Shown here: positions 18,020 to 28,669 of the stretch, piece after piece
Position numbering within the stretch: the stretch's first letter is position 1
How the letters are laid out: every line of letters starts with the position of its first letter
Assembly: GCF_029087225.1 (NCBI RefSeq)
Contig: NZ_JARFJD010000010.1
Location: forward strand, 1 to 64,000
Direction of reading: 5' to 3'
DNA length: 64,000 bases
Source: Limnobacter olei
Lineage (GTDB): Bacteria; Pseudomonadota; Gammaproteobacteria; Burkholderiales; Burkholderiaceae_B
Made by a program: the position numbers and the translations under genes
Notes under the pieces: generated by a model
What the model saw: the letters and a program-made list of their open reading frames with translations, nothing else
Told to the model about the DNA's origin: nothing
Databases searched by the model: none

Positions 18020-21000
18020 TCATTTCGTATTCTGACTGCTAATCGCCAAGCGATTTAACAACAAATTGAACTGAATCGGTTTTGCGAAATGGTAGTTAAA
18101 GCCCGCAGCCACAGCCCGCTCAATATCACTGTCGAAAGCGTAGCCTGTCAATGCGGCAATTTCGCATTGCTGGTTCGGACCAGTTGTGGATCGAATTTTC
18201 TCGACCACCTCATAACCAGACAGCTTGGGCATGTCGATGTCCAGCAAAATAAAGTCATAGGGTCCAGTCATCGCTTTGCTCAGAGCTTCTTTGCCATCTT
18301 TGGCCACGTCGACCCAATGATCGTCTTTTTGCAGGAAAGTCTGAATTAACTTGATATTCAGTGGTGTGTCATCGGCCACCAGCACACGCAAAGGCCGGAC
18401 GGGTAAAATTCGCTCCTGGCCCTGGCTGTCTAATTGATGCTCGCGCTTCAAGGTGACCGAGAACATCACTTGCGTGCCTTGGCCTGGCTCTGACTCCAGC
18501 TGGATTTCCCCGTCCATGGCATTGATCAGGCTTTTCACGATCGACAAGCCCAGCCCCGTACCGCCAAACCTGTTTTCACGGTCCGTATGTACCTGCGAAA
18601 AGGGTTTGAACAACAATGATTGTTTCTCTTTTGGAATGCCAAGACCGGTGTCAGTGACCTCAAAAGTAATCAGGTCTTCGTTTGGATTTAATTGTGTGTT
18701 GCTAACAGTTAAGCTAACTTTGCCGTGAGAAGTAAACTTGATCGCGTTGGATAAGAGGTTTTGAAGTATTTGGCGCAGGCGGCCCATGTCGCCGGAGTAA
18801 ATTTGATGCTCGCCAAGCTTGTTGTTTAGTTCAAACTTCACACCTTTGGATTCGCAGGTCAGGCGAGGCAATTCTGTGCTGCCTTTGAGCAGTTGCTCCA
18901 TCAAAAATGGCGAATCCACCAGCTTGACCATGCCCGACTCCAGTTTCGAGAAGTCAAGAATATCATTGAGAATCGCCGACAGTGTTTCGGAGGACTGCAC
19001 AAGATAACCTGCTTGTTCCTTCAGCTCACCGGGTGGCAAATCCATCTCCAGTAACCGTGCAAAACCCACGATGCCGTTCAAAGGTGTGCGAATTTCATGG
19101 CTCATGGTGGCCAAAAAACGGCTTTTCTCTGCGTTGGAATCCTTCTCGGCCTTGGCTGCAATCGCTGTTTCACGAAGCCTGCTTTCCAGTTCCCGCTGAA
19201 CGGTCCGGTCCAGGTGAGTTCCTACAACCCGGATTGGCTTGCCATGTTCATCGCGCACAATCAGTGCTTTGGCCAAAATATGCACCCAATGGCCGTTTTT
19301 GTGCGCCATGCAAAATTCGGCCTCGTAAGAATCCTTTTCTGGATTGTCTAAGGCGTCGGCAAGTGCCTTTTTGGCCAATTCTAGGTCGTCGGGTGCAGTC
19401 AGGCGCTCCCAAGTACCAAAGTCATTGCTCAGTTCATGATCTTCGTAGCCCAGCAGCCGTTTCCAACTGGGTGAAAAATAAACCTTGTCGGTCCCCACAT
19501 GCCAATCCCACAGGCCGTCGTGTGACCCTTCCATGGCCAGCTTGAATCGTTCTTCACTTTCGGCCAGGCTGTCCCGGATCAGACGTTCCTCGGTCACATC
19601 CTTGCACATCAAAATGATGCCACCCCGGTGCCCATCGGGTTTCAGCCATGGCTCAATGGCCCAGTCCAGCCAAATGGTGCGTCCATCAGGGCTTGTCCAT
19701 GGGTCAGAGGTGGCGGAGATACTCTCACCCGCCAGGCCTGCCCTGTGCGCCTGGCGCCAGCGCTCGTGCAGGTTGGGCACTACGTCGTAGTGGTTTTTGC
19801 CCACCAGGCTGCCTTTGTGGCCGTTTGCAAAGGTTTGCAACCAGCGCGAGGAGGCCGCCACATAGTTCATTTCTGTGTCAAACATGGCGATTGGAATGGG
19901 CGCTTGCACAATCAGGGCTTCAACCACCCAATAGCTTTCTTTGGCCGATTTCAGCGCATTTTCAAGGGATTGGCTTTTTTGGGTCAGCCCACGGGTTAAA
20001 TCCAGAATGTCTCGGGAAATGGGTTGCAGCTCGGTGGGCAGCTCTTTCATGGAGGCCTCGAGCGCTTTGGGGTCATTTTTGCGCACCAGGTCAAGATAAG
20101 CACTGGCCTTGGCAGAAAGGCTTCGGCCCAAAGCAAGCACCAGCAGCAGGGTGGCCACTGTACCGATGATCAAGGCTACAATGGCACCAATCAATGCTTT
20201 GGAAATCGGCGAAGCCACTGCGTTCAAGGGCGTTACTGTGGCTGAGATCCAGCCCAAACTGCTGGTTTCAGGGCTGTTGTTGGGGGCAAAAGCGACCAGA
20301 TAGCTTTCACCATCGCTCAAGGTTTCTATCGACCAGTTGTTTTCTCCCGCCACAGCTTTCTGGAAGCCTGCCATCGCCGTCCACGCCGTGCTGTCCTGAA
20401 AGTCGGCCGAATCCAGCCGGTTGCCCATTCTCAAGCTGCCGTCTTTGGCCAAAATCACTGTGGGTGCAGACGGATTGATGGTGTTGAACACGTCTTTCTC
20501 GATTTCAGCAATAAAGTATTTCCAGTCCAAGTGAATGCCGATCACACCGATGATTTCATCTTGTTGGTTTTTCAGTGGGGTTGTGAAATCAATGAACTGA
20601 TACTTTTCTTGAGCTCGAGCGGGTAGCAATGCAGCCAGCAACGCTGCCTCATGCACATCCATAATTGCGGGCGCGATCAAGCCCTGTTTGAACCACGGGC
20701 GCGCGGCTACGCTTTTCCCAACCAACAAATCATCGAGTGCAGCCAACACAGTACCGTCCGGGGCGGCCACCCCAATCCACAAATAGCCCGGCGTGTGCTC
20801 ACGCATAATCTGCAACAGCTTGGTTTGTTCTTCAGCTGTGTAATTTCCAAAGGACTGCTCAATACGGCTGGTGTAGAGCAGGTCTCGCAAGTGCGCTTTC
20901 AAATGGCGGTCCACCGATTGGGCAATTTGCTCGGTTTGTGCCAACGCATTCACACCTGCCTGATTGATCGTGTTGTTGCGCAATATCCAGTGCGCTGTAA

Positions 21001-21091
21001 TGGCCACGGGAATGGACAGCAAAAACAGCGCAATCAAGCTGCCCACGATCAAGCGGGTCGTGAAGCTTGAGCGAATATTTAAATTAAGCAT
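18020..21091 (-). CDS. Membrane hybrid histidine kinase with Cache-like sensor, PAS domains and receiver
   Basis: 1023 residues. TM1 lies at about 13-35, followed by a roughly 260-residue extracytoplasmic region with double-Cache features (YLWIGVAAPDGTVLAA, VARPWFKQ-like SVAARPWFKQG, DFTTPLKNQQDEIIGVIGI). TM2 is at about 300-325. Two PAS domains follow, then HisKA with His665 in MSHEIRTPLNGI, an ATPase domain (DTGLGIPKE, GGTGLGLSI) and a receiver with Asp951 in LLDIDMPKLSG. It likely senses a small external ligand and passes phosphate to an unlinked phosphotransfer protein. No response regulator is adjacent. Confidence 0.92.
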   Translation of the reverse strand: MLNLNIRSSFTTRLIVGSLIALFLLSIPVAITAHWILRNNTINQAGVNALAQTEQIAQSVDRHLKAHLRDLLYTSRIEQSFGNYTAEEQTKLLQIMREHTPGYLWIGVAAPDGTVLAALDDLLVGKSVAARPWFKQGLIAPAIMDVHEAALLAALLPARAQEKYQFIDFTTPLKNQQDEIIGVIGIHLDWKYFIAEIEKDVFNTINPSAPTVILAKDGSLRMGNRLDSADFQDSTAWTAMAGFQKAVAGENNWSIETLSDGESYLVAFAPNNSPETSSLGWISATVTPLNAVASPISKALIGAIVALIIGTVATLLLVLALGRSLSAKASAYLDLVRKNDPKALEASMKELPTELQPISRDILDLTRGLTQKSQSLENALKSAKESYWVVEALIVQAPIPIAMFDTEMNYVAASSRWLQTFANGHKGSLVGKNHYDVVPNLHERWRQAHRAGLAGESISATSDPWTSPDGRTIWLDWAIEPWLKPDGHRGGIILMCKDVTEERLIRDSLAESEERFKLAMEGSHDGLWDWHVGTDKVYFSPSWKRLLGYEDHELSNDFGTWERLTAPDDLELAKKALADALDNPEKDSYEAEFCMAHKNGHWVHILAKALIVRDEHGKPIRVVGTHLDRTVQRELESRLRETAIAAKAEKDSNAEKSRFLATMSHEIRTPLNGIVGFARLLEMDLPPGELKEQAGYLVQSSETLSAILNDILDFSKLESGMVKLVDSPFLMEQLLKGSTELPRLTCESKGVKFELNNKLGEHQIYSGDMGRLRQILQNLLSNAIKFTSHGKVSLTVSNTQLNPNEDLITFEVTDTGLGIPKEKQSLLFKPFSQVHTDRENRFGGTGLGLSIVKSLINAMDGEIQLESEPGQGTQVMFSVTLKREHQLDSQGQERILPVRPLRVLVADDTPLNIKLIQTFLQKDDHWVDVAKDGKEALSKAMTGPYDFILLDIDMPKLSGYEVVEKIRSTTGPNQQCEIAALTGYAFDSDIERAVAAGFNYHFAKPIQFNLLLNRLAISSQNTK

Positions 21092-21210
21092 GAAGCGGAA
21101 TGTAAAGAAATTGCGGATGGCTCACTGTAACTCAGGCAGCGGTAAGGCTCAATCGTTAAACGGGTCTAATTTATCTGGTTTTTCAAGGGATTGAATCAAT
21201 TTCATACGGA

Positions 21211-21813
21211 TTGTCCCACGCACTCAGCAATCAACAATTCAAAGGTAGTATTGCGATCAATGTTTCATCACGATTGGACTCATTGGAATTGGACTCAACG
21301 GACTTGTTAACCCGGGCAGTGGGTATAGTGGCTTTTGGCTTGAGCATTGCAGGGTTCTGCGTCATTTCAGAACGTGGAACCAAGCTGTTGTTTGCACTGT
21401 CGTCGATGGCTTGGGGGCTTCAGTACTATCTGTTGGGCGTGCATACCGGTTTTTTGATTATGCTTCTCACAGGGGTGCGGCAGGCGGTCACCATTTACTC
21501 CAACATCATGGGTCAACGTTTGCGCTTGGTATTGGTGTTGGGTTTCAGTGGCATGGCCATTGCCATTGCTGTATTCACCTGGCAAGGGTGGCTGGCCAGC
21601 TCTTTGCCGCTGTTTGCCACTTTGCTGGGTACCTGGGCCTTGTTCATGATGGGCAACGTGGGCATGCGCAAAGCCACATTGGTCACCAACGCCCTGTGGG
21701 CGGTGCATGGTTACCTGTTTGATTCCTGGGAACTGTGTTTGACTATGATCGTGATCACTGTGGCCAACCTGTACGGTTTGTATCGTTTGCGGGGAGCCGC
21801 TTCGGTGCCTTGA
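21211..21813 (+). CDS. YgjV-like inner-membrane protein
   Basis: 200 residues, starting at a TTG with ACGGA upstream; no in-frame ATG precedes the membrane part. A hydrophilic N-terminus of about 35 residues is followed by five or six membrane helices. The pattern SSMAWGLQYYLLGVHTGFLIMLLTGVRQAV and NALWAVHGYLFDSWELCLTMIVI, with repeated aromatic-rich helices, fits the YgjV (Imp-YgjV) family of unknown function. It is divergent from the hybrid kinase with 119 bases between them. The start codon is the least certain part. Confidence 0.7.
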   Translation: MSHALSNQQFKGSIAINVSSRLDSLELDSTDLLTRAVGIVAFGLSIAGFCVISERGTKLLFALSSMAWGLQYYLLGVHTGFLIMLLTGVRQAVTIYSNIMGQRLRLVLVLGFSGMAIAIAVFTWQGWLASSLPLFATLLGTWALFMMGNVGMRKATLVTNALWAVHGYLFDSWELCLTMIVITVANLYGLYRLRGAASVP

Positions 21814-21844
21814 CATGGAAACAGCTTTTGGAATCAATATTCTA

Positions 21845-22030
21845 GGCAAGTTCAGTGTGCTGCGTGTTCTTGCCTAAGCAATGCTTCTGAACCGGCTTGA
21901 TGCTTCTGGCTTGGGGCATGCGAAACGCTTTGGCGTCTTCGCATCGGTTCCTGTCGGAACCGCCCCGCGCTGCGAATCCGCCGGGAAGCCTTGCAAAGCC
22001 GGCCAGACCACGCAGCACACTGAACTTGCC
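21845..22030. mobile_element. MITE-like 186-bp element with terminal inverted repeats
   Basis: The ends are perfect inverted repeats of 22 bp (left end GGCAAGTTCAGTGTGCTG..., right end its exact complement), at 21845-21866 and 22009-22030. Directly outside both ends is TCTA (21841-21844 and 22031-22034), as expected for a 4-bp target duplication. The inside has no plausible gene but several nested hairpins, including CGGTTCC-TGTC-GGAACCG at 21945-21962, and weaker extension of the terminal stem. It fills most of the 304-bp gap before metH. It could instead be a structured RNA leader. Confidence 0.55.
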
Positions 22031-22116
22031 TCTAATCTGATTTGCCCCGTTTCCCTGCATTTCCCTGCTAAAATGCAGCCTGTTTTCAAACCCTTGCATC
22101 ATATAGAGGCCCCGCG

Positions 22117-25100
22117 ATGAACACGCGCCCCGCTTCTTCGCCTGCCGAGCACAACAGCCTTGTTGTCAACGGCGCTGCAGTCGAAGCCCAACTCCGTGAA
22201 CTCCTTCAAAAACGCATCTTGATTCTGGACGGTGCAACCGGCACCATGATTCAGCAATACAAGCTCACGGAAGCCCAGTACCGGGGCGAGCGTTTCGCTG
22301 ATTTTCACCGCGACATCAAGGGCAACAACGAATTGTTGGTGCTTACCCAGCCAGCCATCATGACCGAGATTCATGAGAAGTACCTGGCTGCTGGCGCTGA
22401 CATTCTGGAAACCAACACTTTTGGTGCCACCACTGTGGCGCAGGCGGACTACGAGATGGAACACCTCGTGGACGAAATGAACCGCGAGGCCGCCCGCCTA
22501 TGCAAAGCAGCCTGTGTGAAATATTCCACACCGGATAAACCCCGTTTTGCAGCGGGCGCCTTAGGCCCCACACCCAAAACCGCGTCGATCAGCCCCGATG
22601 TCAACGACCCCGGCGCGCGCAACATCACATTCGACCAACTTGTTGAAACCTACTACCAGCAAACCAAAGGCCTGGTAGAAGGCGGCGTTGACCTGTTGCT
22701 GGTTGAAACCATTTTCGACACGCTGAATGCCAAAGCCGCGTTGTTTGCAATCGATCAGTATTTCGAAGATTCGGGCAACAAATTGCCCATCATGATTTCC
22801 GGCACGGTAACCGATGCTTCTGGTCGAGTGTTGTCTGGCCAAACCGTGGAAGCGTTCTGGAATTCTGTGCGGCATGCCAAGCCGATTACCATCGGCTTGA
22901 ACTGTGCGCTGGGTGCCTCGCTGATGCGCCCCTATGTGGCTGAACTTTCCAAGATTTGCGACGTGCCCATTTGCGTGTACCCCAACGCCGGTTTGCCCAA
23001 CCCGATGAGCGACACCGGCTTTGATGAAACACCGGAAATCACTTCCAGCCTCGTGAAGGAATTTGCGCAGGCGGGCTTTTTGAACGTGGCCGGTGGTTGC
23101 TGTGGTACCACGCCCGACCACATTGCTGCAATTGCCAAAGCACTGGAAAACCAAAAGCCGCGCACCATTCCCACAGTCGAGCCCAAGTGCCGCTTGTCTG
23201 GTTTGGAGCCGCTGAACATCGACGACAGCAGCCTGTTCATCAACGTGGGCGAACGAACCAACGTCACCGGTTCCAAGGCTTTTGCCCGAATGATTTTGAA
23301 CGAGCAATACGACGAGGCGCTCAGCGTGGCCCGTCAGCAGGTTGAAAACGGTGCGCAAATCGTGGATGTGAACATGGATGAAGCCATGTTGGATTCCAAA
23401 GCGGCCATGGTGAAATTTCTGAATTTGATGGCTTCCGAACCTGATATTTCACGCGTGCCTGTAATGATCGACTCCTCGAAGTGGGAAGTGATCGAAGCAG
23501 GCTTGAAATGCGTGCAGGGCAAGGCGGTGGTTAACTCCATTTCCATGAAAGAGGGCGTTGACGAATTCAAACGCCAGGCCAAGTTGTGCAAGCGCTACGG
23601 TGCTGCGGTCATCGTGATGGCCTTTGATGAAAAAGGTCAGGCCGACACCTACGCCCGCAAAATTGAAATTTGCGAGCGAGCCTATAACATCCTGGTGAAT
23701 GAAGTGGGCTTCCCGGCCGAAGACATTATTTTCGACCCGAACATCTTCGCCATTGCAACCGGCATTGAAGAGCATGACAACTACGGCAACGACTTCATTG
23801 AAGCCACAGGCTGGATCAAGAAAAACCTGCCGCACGCCAAAATTTCCGGCGGCGTGTCCAACGTGTCATTCAGTTTCCGCGGCAATGAACCTGCCCGCGA
23901 GGCCATTCACACCGTGTTCCTGTACCACGCCATTAAAAACGGCATGACCATGGGCATTGTGAACGCCGGCATGATGGGCGTTTACGATGAACTGGAACCT
24001 GAGCTGAAAGCCCGCGTGGAAGACATTGTGCTGAATCGTCAGCCCAACCTGCCAGCCAATGATCCCGACTTTGGCAAATCAGCCACCGAGCGAATGATCG
24101 AATTCGCAGGCACTTTGAAGGCGGGTGGCAAAAAGCTGGAAGAAAATCTGGAGTGGCGCAACCAACCAGTGCAAAAGCGCTTGGCCCATGCGCTGGTGCA
24201 CGGCATCACCAACTTCATTGTGGAAGACACCGAAGAATGTCGTGCTGAAATCGCGGCCAATGGCGGTCGCCCCATCAATGTGATTGAAGGTCCGCTGATG
24301 GACGGCATGAACGTGGTCGGCGATTTGTTTGGCGCCGGCAAAATGTTCTTGCCCCAAGTCGTGAAAAGCGCCCGCGTCATGAAGCAGGCGGTGGCGCACC
24401 TGATTCCTTACATCGAGGAAGAGAAAAAGCAATTGGTGGCCGCCGGTGGCGACGCCAAGGCCAAGGGCAAAATTTTGATTGCCACTGTGAAAGGCGATGT
24501 GCACGACATCGGCAAAAACATCGTGACCGTTGTTCTTCAGTGCAACAACTTTGAAGTCGAGAACATGGGCGTGATGGTGCCGGCCGAGCAAATTCTCGCC
24601 AAGGCCAAAGAAATCAATGCCGACATCATTGGGCTGTCGGGTTTAATTACACCTTCGCTGGAAGAAATGGCTTACGTTGCTAGCGAGATGCAACGCGACC
24701 CCTATTTCCGCGACCGTGGTATTCCCTTGCTCATCGGTGGCGCCACCACCAGCCGCGTTCACACTGCCGTGAAAATTGCACCGCATTACGATGGACCAAC
24801 CGTGTACGTTTCCGATGCAAGCCGTTCGGTGGGCGTGGCCTCCAACTTGTTGTCCGATGAATCGGCCGACACGTTCAAAGCCGAGCTGAAAACCGAATAC
24901 GAACGCGTACGTGAACAGCACGCCAACAAAAAGGCCCAACCGCTCATCAGTATTGAGGCTGCACGGGCCAACAAACAGAAAATCGACTGGTCGAACTACA
25001 CACCGCCCAAACCGAAATTCATTGGCAAGCGTTACTTCAAAAATTATGATTTGGCCGACATTGCCCAGTACATCGACTGGACGCCGTTCTTCCAAACCTG

Positions 25101-25911
25101 GGACTTGCACGGCGGTTACCCCCGCGTGCTTGAAGATGAACTGGTGGGCGAAGCAGCCCGCAAGGTGTTCGAAGACGGCCAGGCCATGCTGAAAAAATGC
25201 ATCGAAGGCCGCTGGTTACAAGCCAATGCGGCGGTGGCGTTTTACCCGGCCAACACGGTGGGTGACGACCACATCGAAGTGTATGCCGACGATAGCCGCA
25301 GCCAAGTGCTGTTCACGTACAGTCCCTTGCGGCAACAGGGTGAAAAACGCGAAGGTATTCCGAACAAATCATTGGCCGACTTCATCGCACCCAAAGGTGA
25401 GGGTGCTGACTACATTGGCATGTTCGCGGTTACCGCCGGTTTGGGTGTAGAAAGGAAAGAAAAGGAATTCCAGGCGGCGCACGATGACTACAGCAGCATC
25501 ATGTTCAAGGCGATTGCAGACCGCATGGCAGAGGCCTTTGCAGAATGCCTGCACCAGCGCGTTCGCAAAGACCTGTGGGGCTATGTGGCCGATGAAACTC
25601 TGAGCAATGAAGAACTGATTGCGGAGAAGTATCAGGGCATTCGTCCCGCACCGGGTTACCCCGCCTGCCCGGAACACACCATCAAGCGCAATATGTTCGA
25701 AGTAATGCAGTGCGAAGAAATCGGCATGACCTTGACCGAAAGCCTGGCCATGAACCCAGCAGCCAGTGTGTCAGGCTTCTACTTCGCCAACCCTGAAAGC
25801 GACTACTTCAATGTAGGTACGATTGGGCAAGACCAGTTCAAAGCTTTGCTGGAATACTCAGGTCGGAGTGAAGACGATTTGAAACGAGCCTTGGTTCCCA
25901 TTCTGGGTTGA
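22117..25911 (+). CDS. metH: Cobalamin-dependent methionine synthase
   Basis: 1264 residues, full length for MetH. Domains in order: homocysteine-binding with the zinc ligands Cys263 (GLNCALG) and Cys328/Cys329 ([10 protein letters not shown]); methyltetrahydrofolate-binding (from about 370, [12 protein letters not shown]); the cobalamin cap and B12 domain with the axial His796 in DVHDIGKNI; and the C-terminal SAM-dependent reactivation domain ([10 protein letters not shown], then [12 protein letters not shown]). It transfers methyl from methyltetrahydrofolate to homocysteine in the cytoplasm. ATG follows GAGG. No B12 or SAH riboswitch was convincing upstream; the leader region holds a MITE-like element instead. 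Confidence 0.97.
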   Translation: MNTRPASSPAEHNSLVVNGAAVEAQLRELLQKRILILDGATGTMIQQYKLTEAQYRGERFADFHRDIKGNNELLVLTQPAIMTEIHEKYLAAGADILETNTFGATTVAQADYEMEHLVDEMNREAARLCKAACVKYSTPDKPRFAAGALGPTPKTASISPDVNDPGARNITFDQLVETYYQQTKGLVEGGVDLLLVETIFDTLNAKAALFAIDQYFEDSGNKLPIMISGTVTDASGRVLSGQTVEAFWNSVRHAKPITIGLNCALGASLMRPYVAELSKICDVPICVYPNAGLPNPMSDTGFDETPEITSSLVKEFAQAGFLNVAGGCCGTTPDHIAAIAKALENQKPRTIPTVEPKCRLSGLEPLNIDDSSLFINVGERTNVTGSKAFARMILNEQYDEALSVARQQVENGAQIVDVNMDEAMLDSKAAMVKFLNLMASEPDISRVPVMIDSSKWEVIEAGLKCVQGKAVVNSISMKEGVDEFKRQAKLCKRYGAAVIVMAFDEKGQADTYARKIEICERAYNILVNEVGFPAEDIIFDPNIFAIATGIEEHDNYGNDFIEATGWIKKNLPHAKISGGVSNVSFSFRGNEPAREAIHTVFLYHAIKNGMTMGIVNAGMMGVYDELEPELKARVEDIVLNRQPNLPANDPDFGKSATERMIEFAGTLKAGGKKLEENLEWRNQPVQKRLAHALVHGITNFIVEDTEECRAEIAANGGRPINVIEGPLMDGMNVVGDLFGAGKMFLPQVVKSARVMKQAVAHLIPYIEEEKKQLVAAGGDAKAKGKILIATVKGDVHDIGKNIVTVVLQCNNFEVENMGVMVPAEQILAKAKEINADIIGLSGLITPSLEEMAYVASEMQRDPYFRDRGIPLLIGGATTSRVHTAVKIAPHYDGPTVYVSDASRSVGVASNLLSDESADTFKAELKTEYERVREQHANKKAQPLISIEAARANKQKIDWSNYTPPKPKFIGKRYFKNYDLADIAQYIDWTPFFQTWDLHGGYPRVLEDELVGEAARKVFEDGQAMLKKCIEGRWLQANAAVAFYPANTVGDDHIEVYADDSRSQVLFTYSPLRQQGEKREGIPNKSLADFIAPKGEGADYIGMFAVTAGLGVERKEKEFQAAHDDYSSIMFKAIADRMAEAFAECLHQRVRKDLWGYVADETLSNEELIAEKYQGIRPAPGYPACPEHTIKRNMFEVMQCEEIGMTLTESLAMNPAASVSGFYFANPESDYFNVGTIGQDQFKALLEYSGRSEDDLKRALVPILG

Positions 25912-25977
25912 GCAAGAGGAACGGTGTTTGAACCATTGAGTGTGAAAAGGGTACTCACTAACGGGAGGATCCTTTTC

Positions 25978-26496
25978 ATGCTTGAAATTCAAACTATCAC
26001 TGATTCTGATCACATGCTAATGACCCTGGCCAACGCGGCCACGTGGGTTCAAAGCGAAGAGGAGTTCATCCTTTGGAGTGGAGCCGAATATCGTTTTGGT
26101 CAATCCATTTCAGAATTCCATCTTGGCAAGAAACCGGAAGAAGTTTATGTCGCTTGGCTCAACGGTGCTGCGGTTGGGTATACCGAACTTCATTTCAACT
26201 CATTCGGCAGGGTAATTGCCCGGGTGTTGTGTCACCCCCAATATCGCGGTCATGGTATTGGCCGCCAACTGGTTGATTGGGCTTGTGAGCGGGCCTACAC
26301 AAGTTCTTTGATCGTCACGTTATTTTGTGTTTCCAATAACCGTGTGGCGCATCGCCTATACCTGAACATGGGTTTTGCAGAGCATGAAGTTCTTGTACCC
26401 GATGACCTCATTCGAATGACCAAAATCAATCCCAAGTTAACTATGGGCGAGTTTCACTCTAATTCTTCTTCAAAAGCATTCCTTACAATGAACTAA
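25978..26496 (+). CDS. GNAT-family N-acetyltransferase
   Basis: 172 residues from the ATG at 25978, which has GGGAGG nine bases upstream; an in-frame GTG at 25924 has no such site. The fold is a GNAT acetyltransferase: the acetyl-CoA pyrophosphate loop is visible as VLCHPQYRGHGIGRQLVDWA (motif A, Q/R-x-x-G-x-G/A), followed by a strand-helix LFCVSNNRVAHRLYLNMGF typical of motif B. The substrate cannot be inferred. It lies between metH and the first type III secretion gene on the same strand, with 60 bases before sctV, and seems unrelated to either. Confidence 0.85.
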   Translation: MLEIQTITDSDHMLMTLANAATWVQSEEEFILWSGAEYRFGQSISEFHLGKKPEEVYVAWLNGAAVGYTELHFNSFGRVIARVLCHPQYRGHGIGRQLVDWACERAYTSSLIVTLFCVSNNRVAHRLYLNMGFAEHEVLVPDDLIRMTKINPKLTMGEFHSNSSSKAFLTMN

Positions 26497-26555
26497 AGCG
26501 AATTCTTTGTCACACAAGTAACACCAGTAGTTTTATAAAAACCAAAGGTGTCAGT

Positions 26556-28652
26556 GTGATAGAAACATTAAACAAATTTGCGCGACTTGCCTCCGCGCGC
26601 TCTGAAGTGGTTGGTGCCTCTCTCGTCATACTGATGGTTGTGATGATGGTGATGCCTCTATCACCGATGATGCTGGATGTACTTTTGGCGATCAACATCT
26701 CGGTTTCAATCTTGCTGGCCATCAGCGCAGTACTCATTGAAACGCCTCTGGCATTTTCTTCATTTCCCGCTATTTTATTGATGACTACCCTTTTCCGGTT
26801 GTCACTCACCATTTCCACCACGCGCCAAATTTTGCTCGAAGCGGATGCTGGGCATATTGTTCAAACTTTTGGTGAGTTTGTGGTGGGCGGCAATATTGCT
26901 GTGGGCCTAACCATTTTCATCATCATTTCGGTCGTCAATTTTCTGGTGGTCACCAAAGGCTCTGAGCGCGTGGCAGAAGTAGCCGCCCGTTTTTCTCTCG
27001 ATGGCATGCCCGGCAAACAAATGTCGATCGACAGTGATCTTCGCGCTGGTCTTATCAATCAAAGTACTGCCAAGCAAAGGCGTGCAACGCTAGAAAAAGA
27101 ATCTCAGTTATTTGGCGCCATGGACGGTGCCATCAAGTTTGTGAAAAACGATGCTATCGCTGGTTTGGTGATCACTGCGGTCAATTTGTTAGGCGGTTTG
27201 GCTGTAGGCATGTTGCAAAAGGACATGAGCTTTTCTCAAGCGGCCAGTATTTATTCAATTCTGTCTGTCGGTGACGGCCTGGTGGCCATTATTCCTTCTC
27301 TGTTGATATCGGTCGCAGCAGGCTTGATCGTTACACGGGTTACCAAAGGTGAGGGTGATGGCTCCAGTACAGCGGCCGATATGTTTAAAGATCTTTCACG
27401 TAACTCAAATGCCTTGCAAATCAGTGGCGTGTTTTGCTTGATGTTTGCATTCGTACCGGGGATGCCTGCCCCGGTATTTGTTGTCACAGCAGGGGTGCTG
27501 TTTGCAGCATGGTACTTCATGACCGCGAAAAACGATAAACCGGAGCCAATTAATATCGAAAGGCAATTCTCTGATTTGCTAGGGCCAGACCATAAAAAAT
27601 CTCTGGAAGATGTAACCACTACGGATACCTATGCTCCTTTGCAAATTCGAGTTCCCGCCACCGCGGAGCCTACCAGTACCAATCAAATCCAGAATATTTG
27701 CAGGATCGCCAGAAACCGTCAGGTGGAACACCTTGGTGTCGTATTGCCCTTGTTCGATTTGACACAACACCACGAAGACTATGCGGAAATCTATGTGTTT
27801 GGTGTGCCGGCACTTAGCCTGAATTTGTCTGAAAAGCGAATCAGTATTCTTGAGCCAATCGAGAAAATTCAAGCTTTGGGAATTGAACTCGAATTTATCA
27901 CCGAGAAAGATAAAACGACTGGGCGCTATCACCATCTTTGTGAGCCAACCTTCAAACCCAAACTGGATCAGCACGGCTTGACCTACAAAACCTACGAGTC
28001 CCGTCTGCTTGAGCAAATCGAAACATTGCTGGTGAACAAGATTCACCAAATGTTTACTCTCAATGAGTATCAGCGACACCTGTCGTCGTTGGGTGATCGT
28101 TTTGCTGAGCAACTTAAAGAACTGGAACGCGTTTTACCCACCACCAAGGTAGTCGAAGTACTTCAAAAATTAATGCGTGAACGGGTTTCCATCAAGAACC
28201 TGCGAACGATATTTAATTCCTTGATTGAATGGGGGCAACGAGAAAGGGATGTGGATGTAATTACAGAGCAAGTACGTCGCGCACTGCATGAACAAATCTG
28301 CCACCAGTACTCACAGTCCAAAACCATGCGAATCGTACTTCTGGATGTTGAGTTCGAACAGGTTATTCGGGAGTCGGTTCGAAGCCAGGGGAGCAATAGC
28401 TATCTGGATATTGATTCAAGCTCGATCAATGCGATGGTCACCATGGTTGAAAAACAAATCAGTCCTTATCTACATGAGGAATACCCTCCCGCAATCGTTT
28501 GTTCAATGGACTGTCGAACCCATGTCCGACAAATAATTGAACCGACATTGTTTTGTGTACCCGTGTTATCCCATCAAGAGGTTTCGTCGAATCTTGAAAT
28601 CCAGGTTTTGGGAAATATCGCAATCACCGAATCACAGTCCTTTAATCGCTGA
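26556..28652 (+). CDS. sctV: Type III secretion export gate SctV
   Basis: 698 residues from a GTG with AAAGGTG upstream. The N-terminal half has about seven to eight membrane helices, with the family block TTLFRLSLTISTTRQILLEADAGHIVQTFGEFVVGGN and the FHIPEP-type region RFSLDGMPGKQMSIDSDLRAGLI. The C-terminal half (from about 340) is the cytoplasmic domain that forms a nonameric ring and receives chaperone-substrate complexes. The flagellar paralogue FlhA is excluded by context: a secretin, a lipoprotein ring gene and needle genes are nearby and no flagellar genes are present. It is the first gene of the plus-strand block. Confidence 0.96.
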   Translation: MIETLNKFARLASARSEVVGASLVILMVVMMVMPLSPMMLDVLLAINISVSILLAISAVLIETPLAFSSFPAILLMTTLFRLSLTISTTRQILLEADAGHIVQTFGEFVVGGNIAVGLTIFIIISVVNFLVVTKGSERVAEVAARFSLDGMPGKQMSIDSDLRAGLINQSTAKQRRATLEKESQLFGAMDGAIKFVKNDAIAGLVITAVNLLGGLAVGMLQKDMSFSQAASIYSILSVGDGLVAIIPSLLISVAAGLIVTRVTKGEGDGSSTAADMFKDLSRNSNALQISGVFCLMFAFVPGMPAPVFVVTAGVLFAAWYFMTAKNDKPEPINIERQFSDLLGPDHKKSLEDVTTTDTYAPLQIRVPATAEPTSTNQIQNICRIARNRQVEHLGVVLPLFDLTQHHEDYAEIYVFGVPALSLNLSEKRISILEPIEKIQALGIELEFITEKDKTTGRYHHLCEPTFKPKLDQHGLTYKTYESRLLEQIETLLVNKIHQMFTLNEYQRHLSSLGDRFAEQLKELERVLPTTKVVEVLQKLMRERVSIKNLRTIFNSLIEWGQRERDVDVITEQVRRALHEQICHQYSQSKTMRIVLLDVEFEQVIRESVRSQGSNSYLDIDSSSINAMVTMVEKQISPYLHEEYPPAIVCSMDCRTHVRQIIEPTLFCVPVLSHQEVSSNLEIQVLGNIAITESQSFNR

Positions 28653-28669
28653 ATGGGACACGAAGGAAT

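Noticed and set aside
21845-22116. Cobalamin or SAH riboswitch before metH
   Set aside because: Some GC-rich pieces (GCTGCGAATCC, AGCCGGCCAGACC) recall parts of a B12 aptamer, but the order, spacing and B12 box do not fit, and the SAH aptamer core is absent. Perfect end repeats with a target duplication explain the region better.
22561-23358. 265-residue open frame on the minus strand inside metH
   Set aside because: It lies fully inside metH, has no recognisable domain and shows the composition of a reverse-frame shadow.
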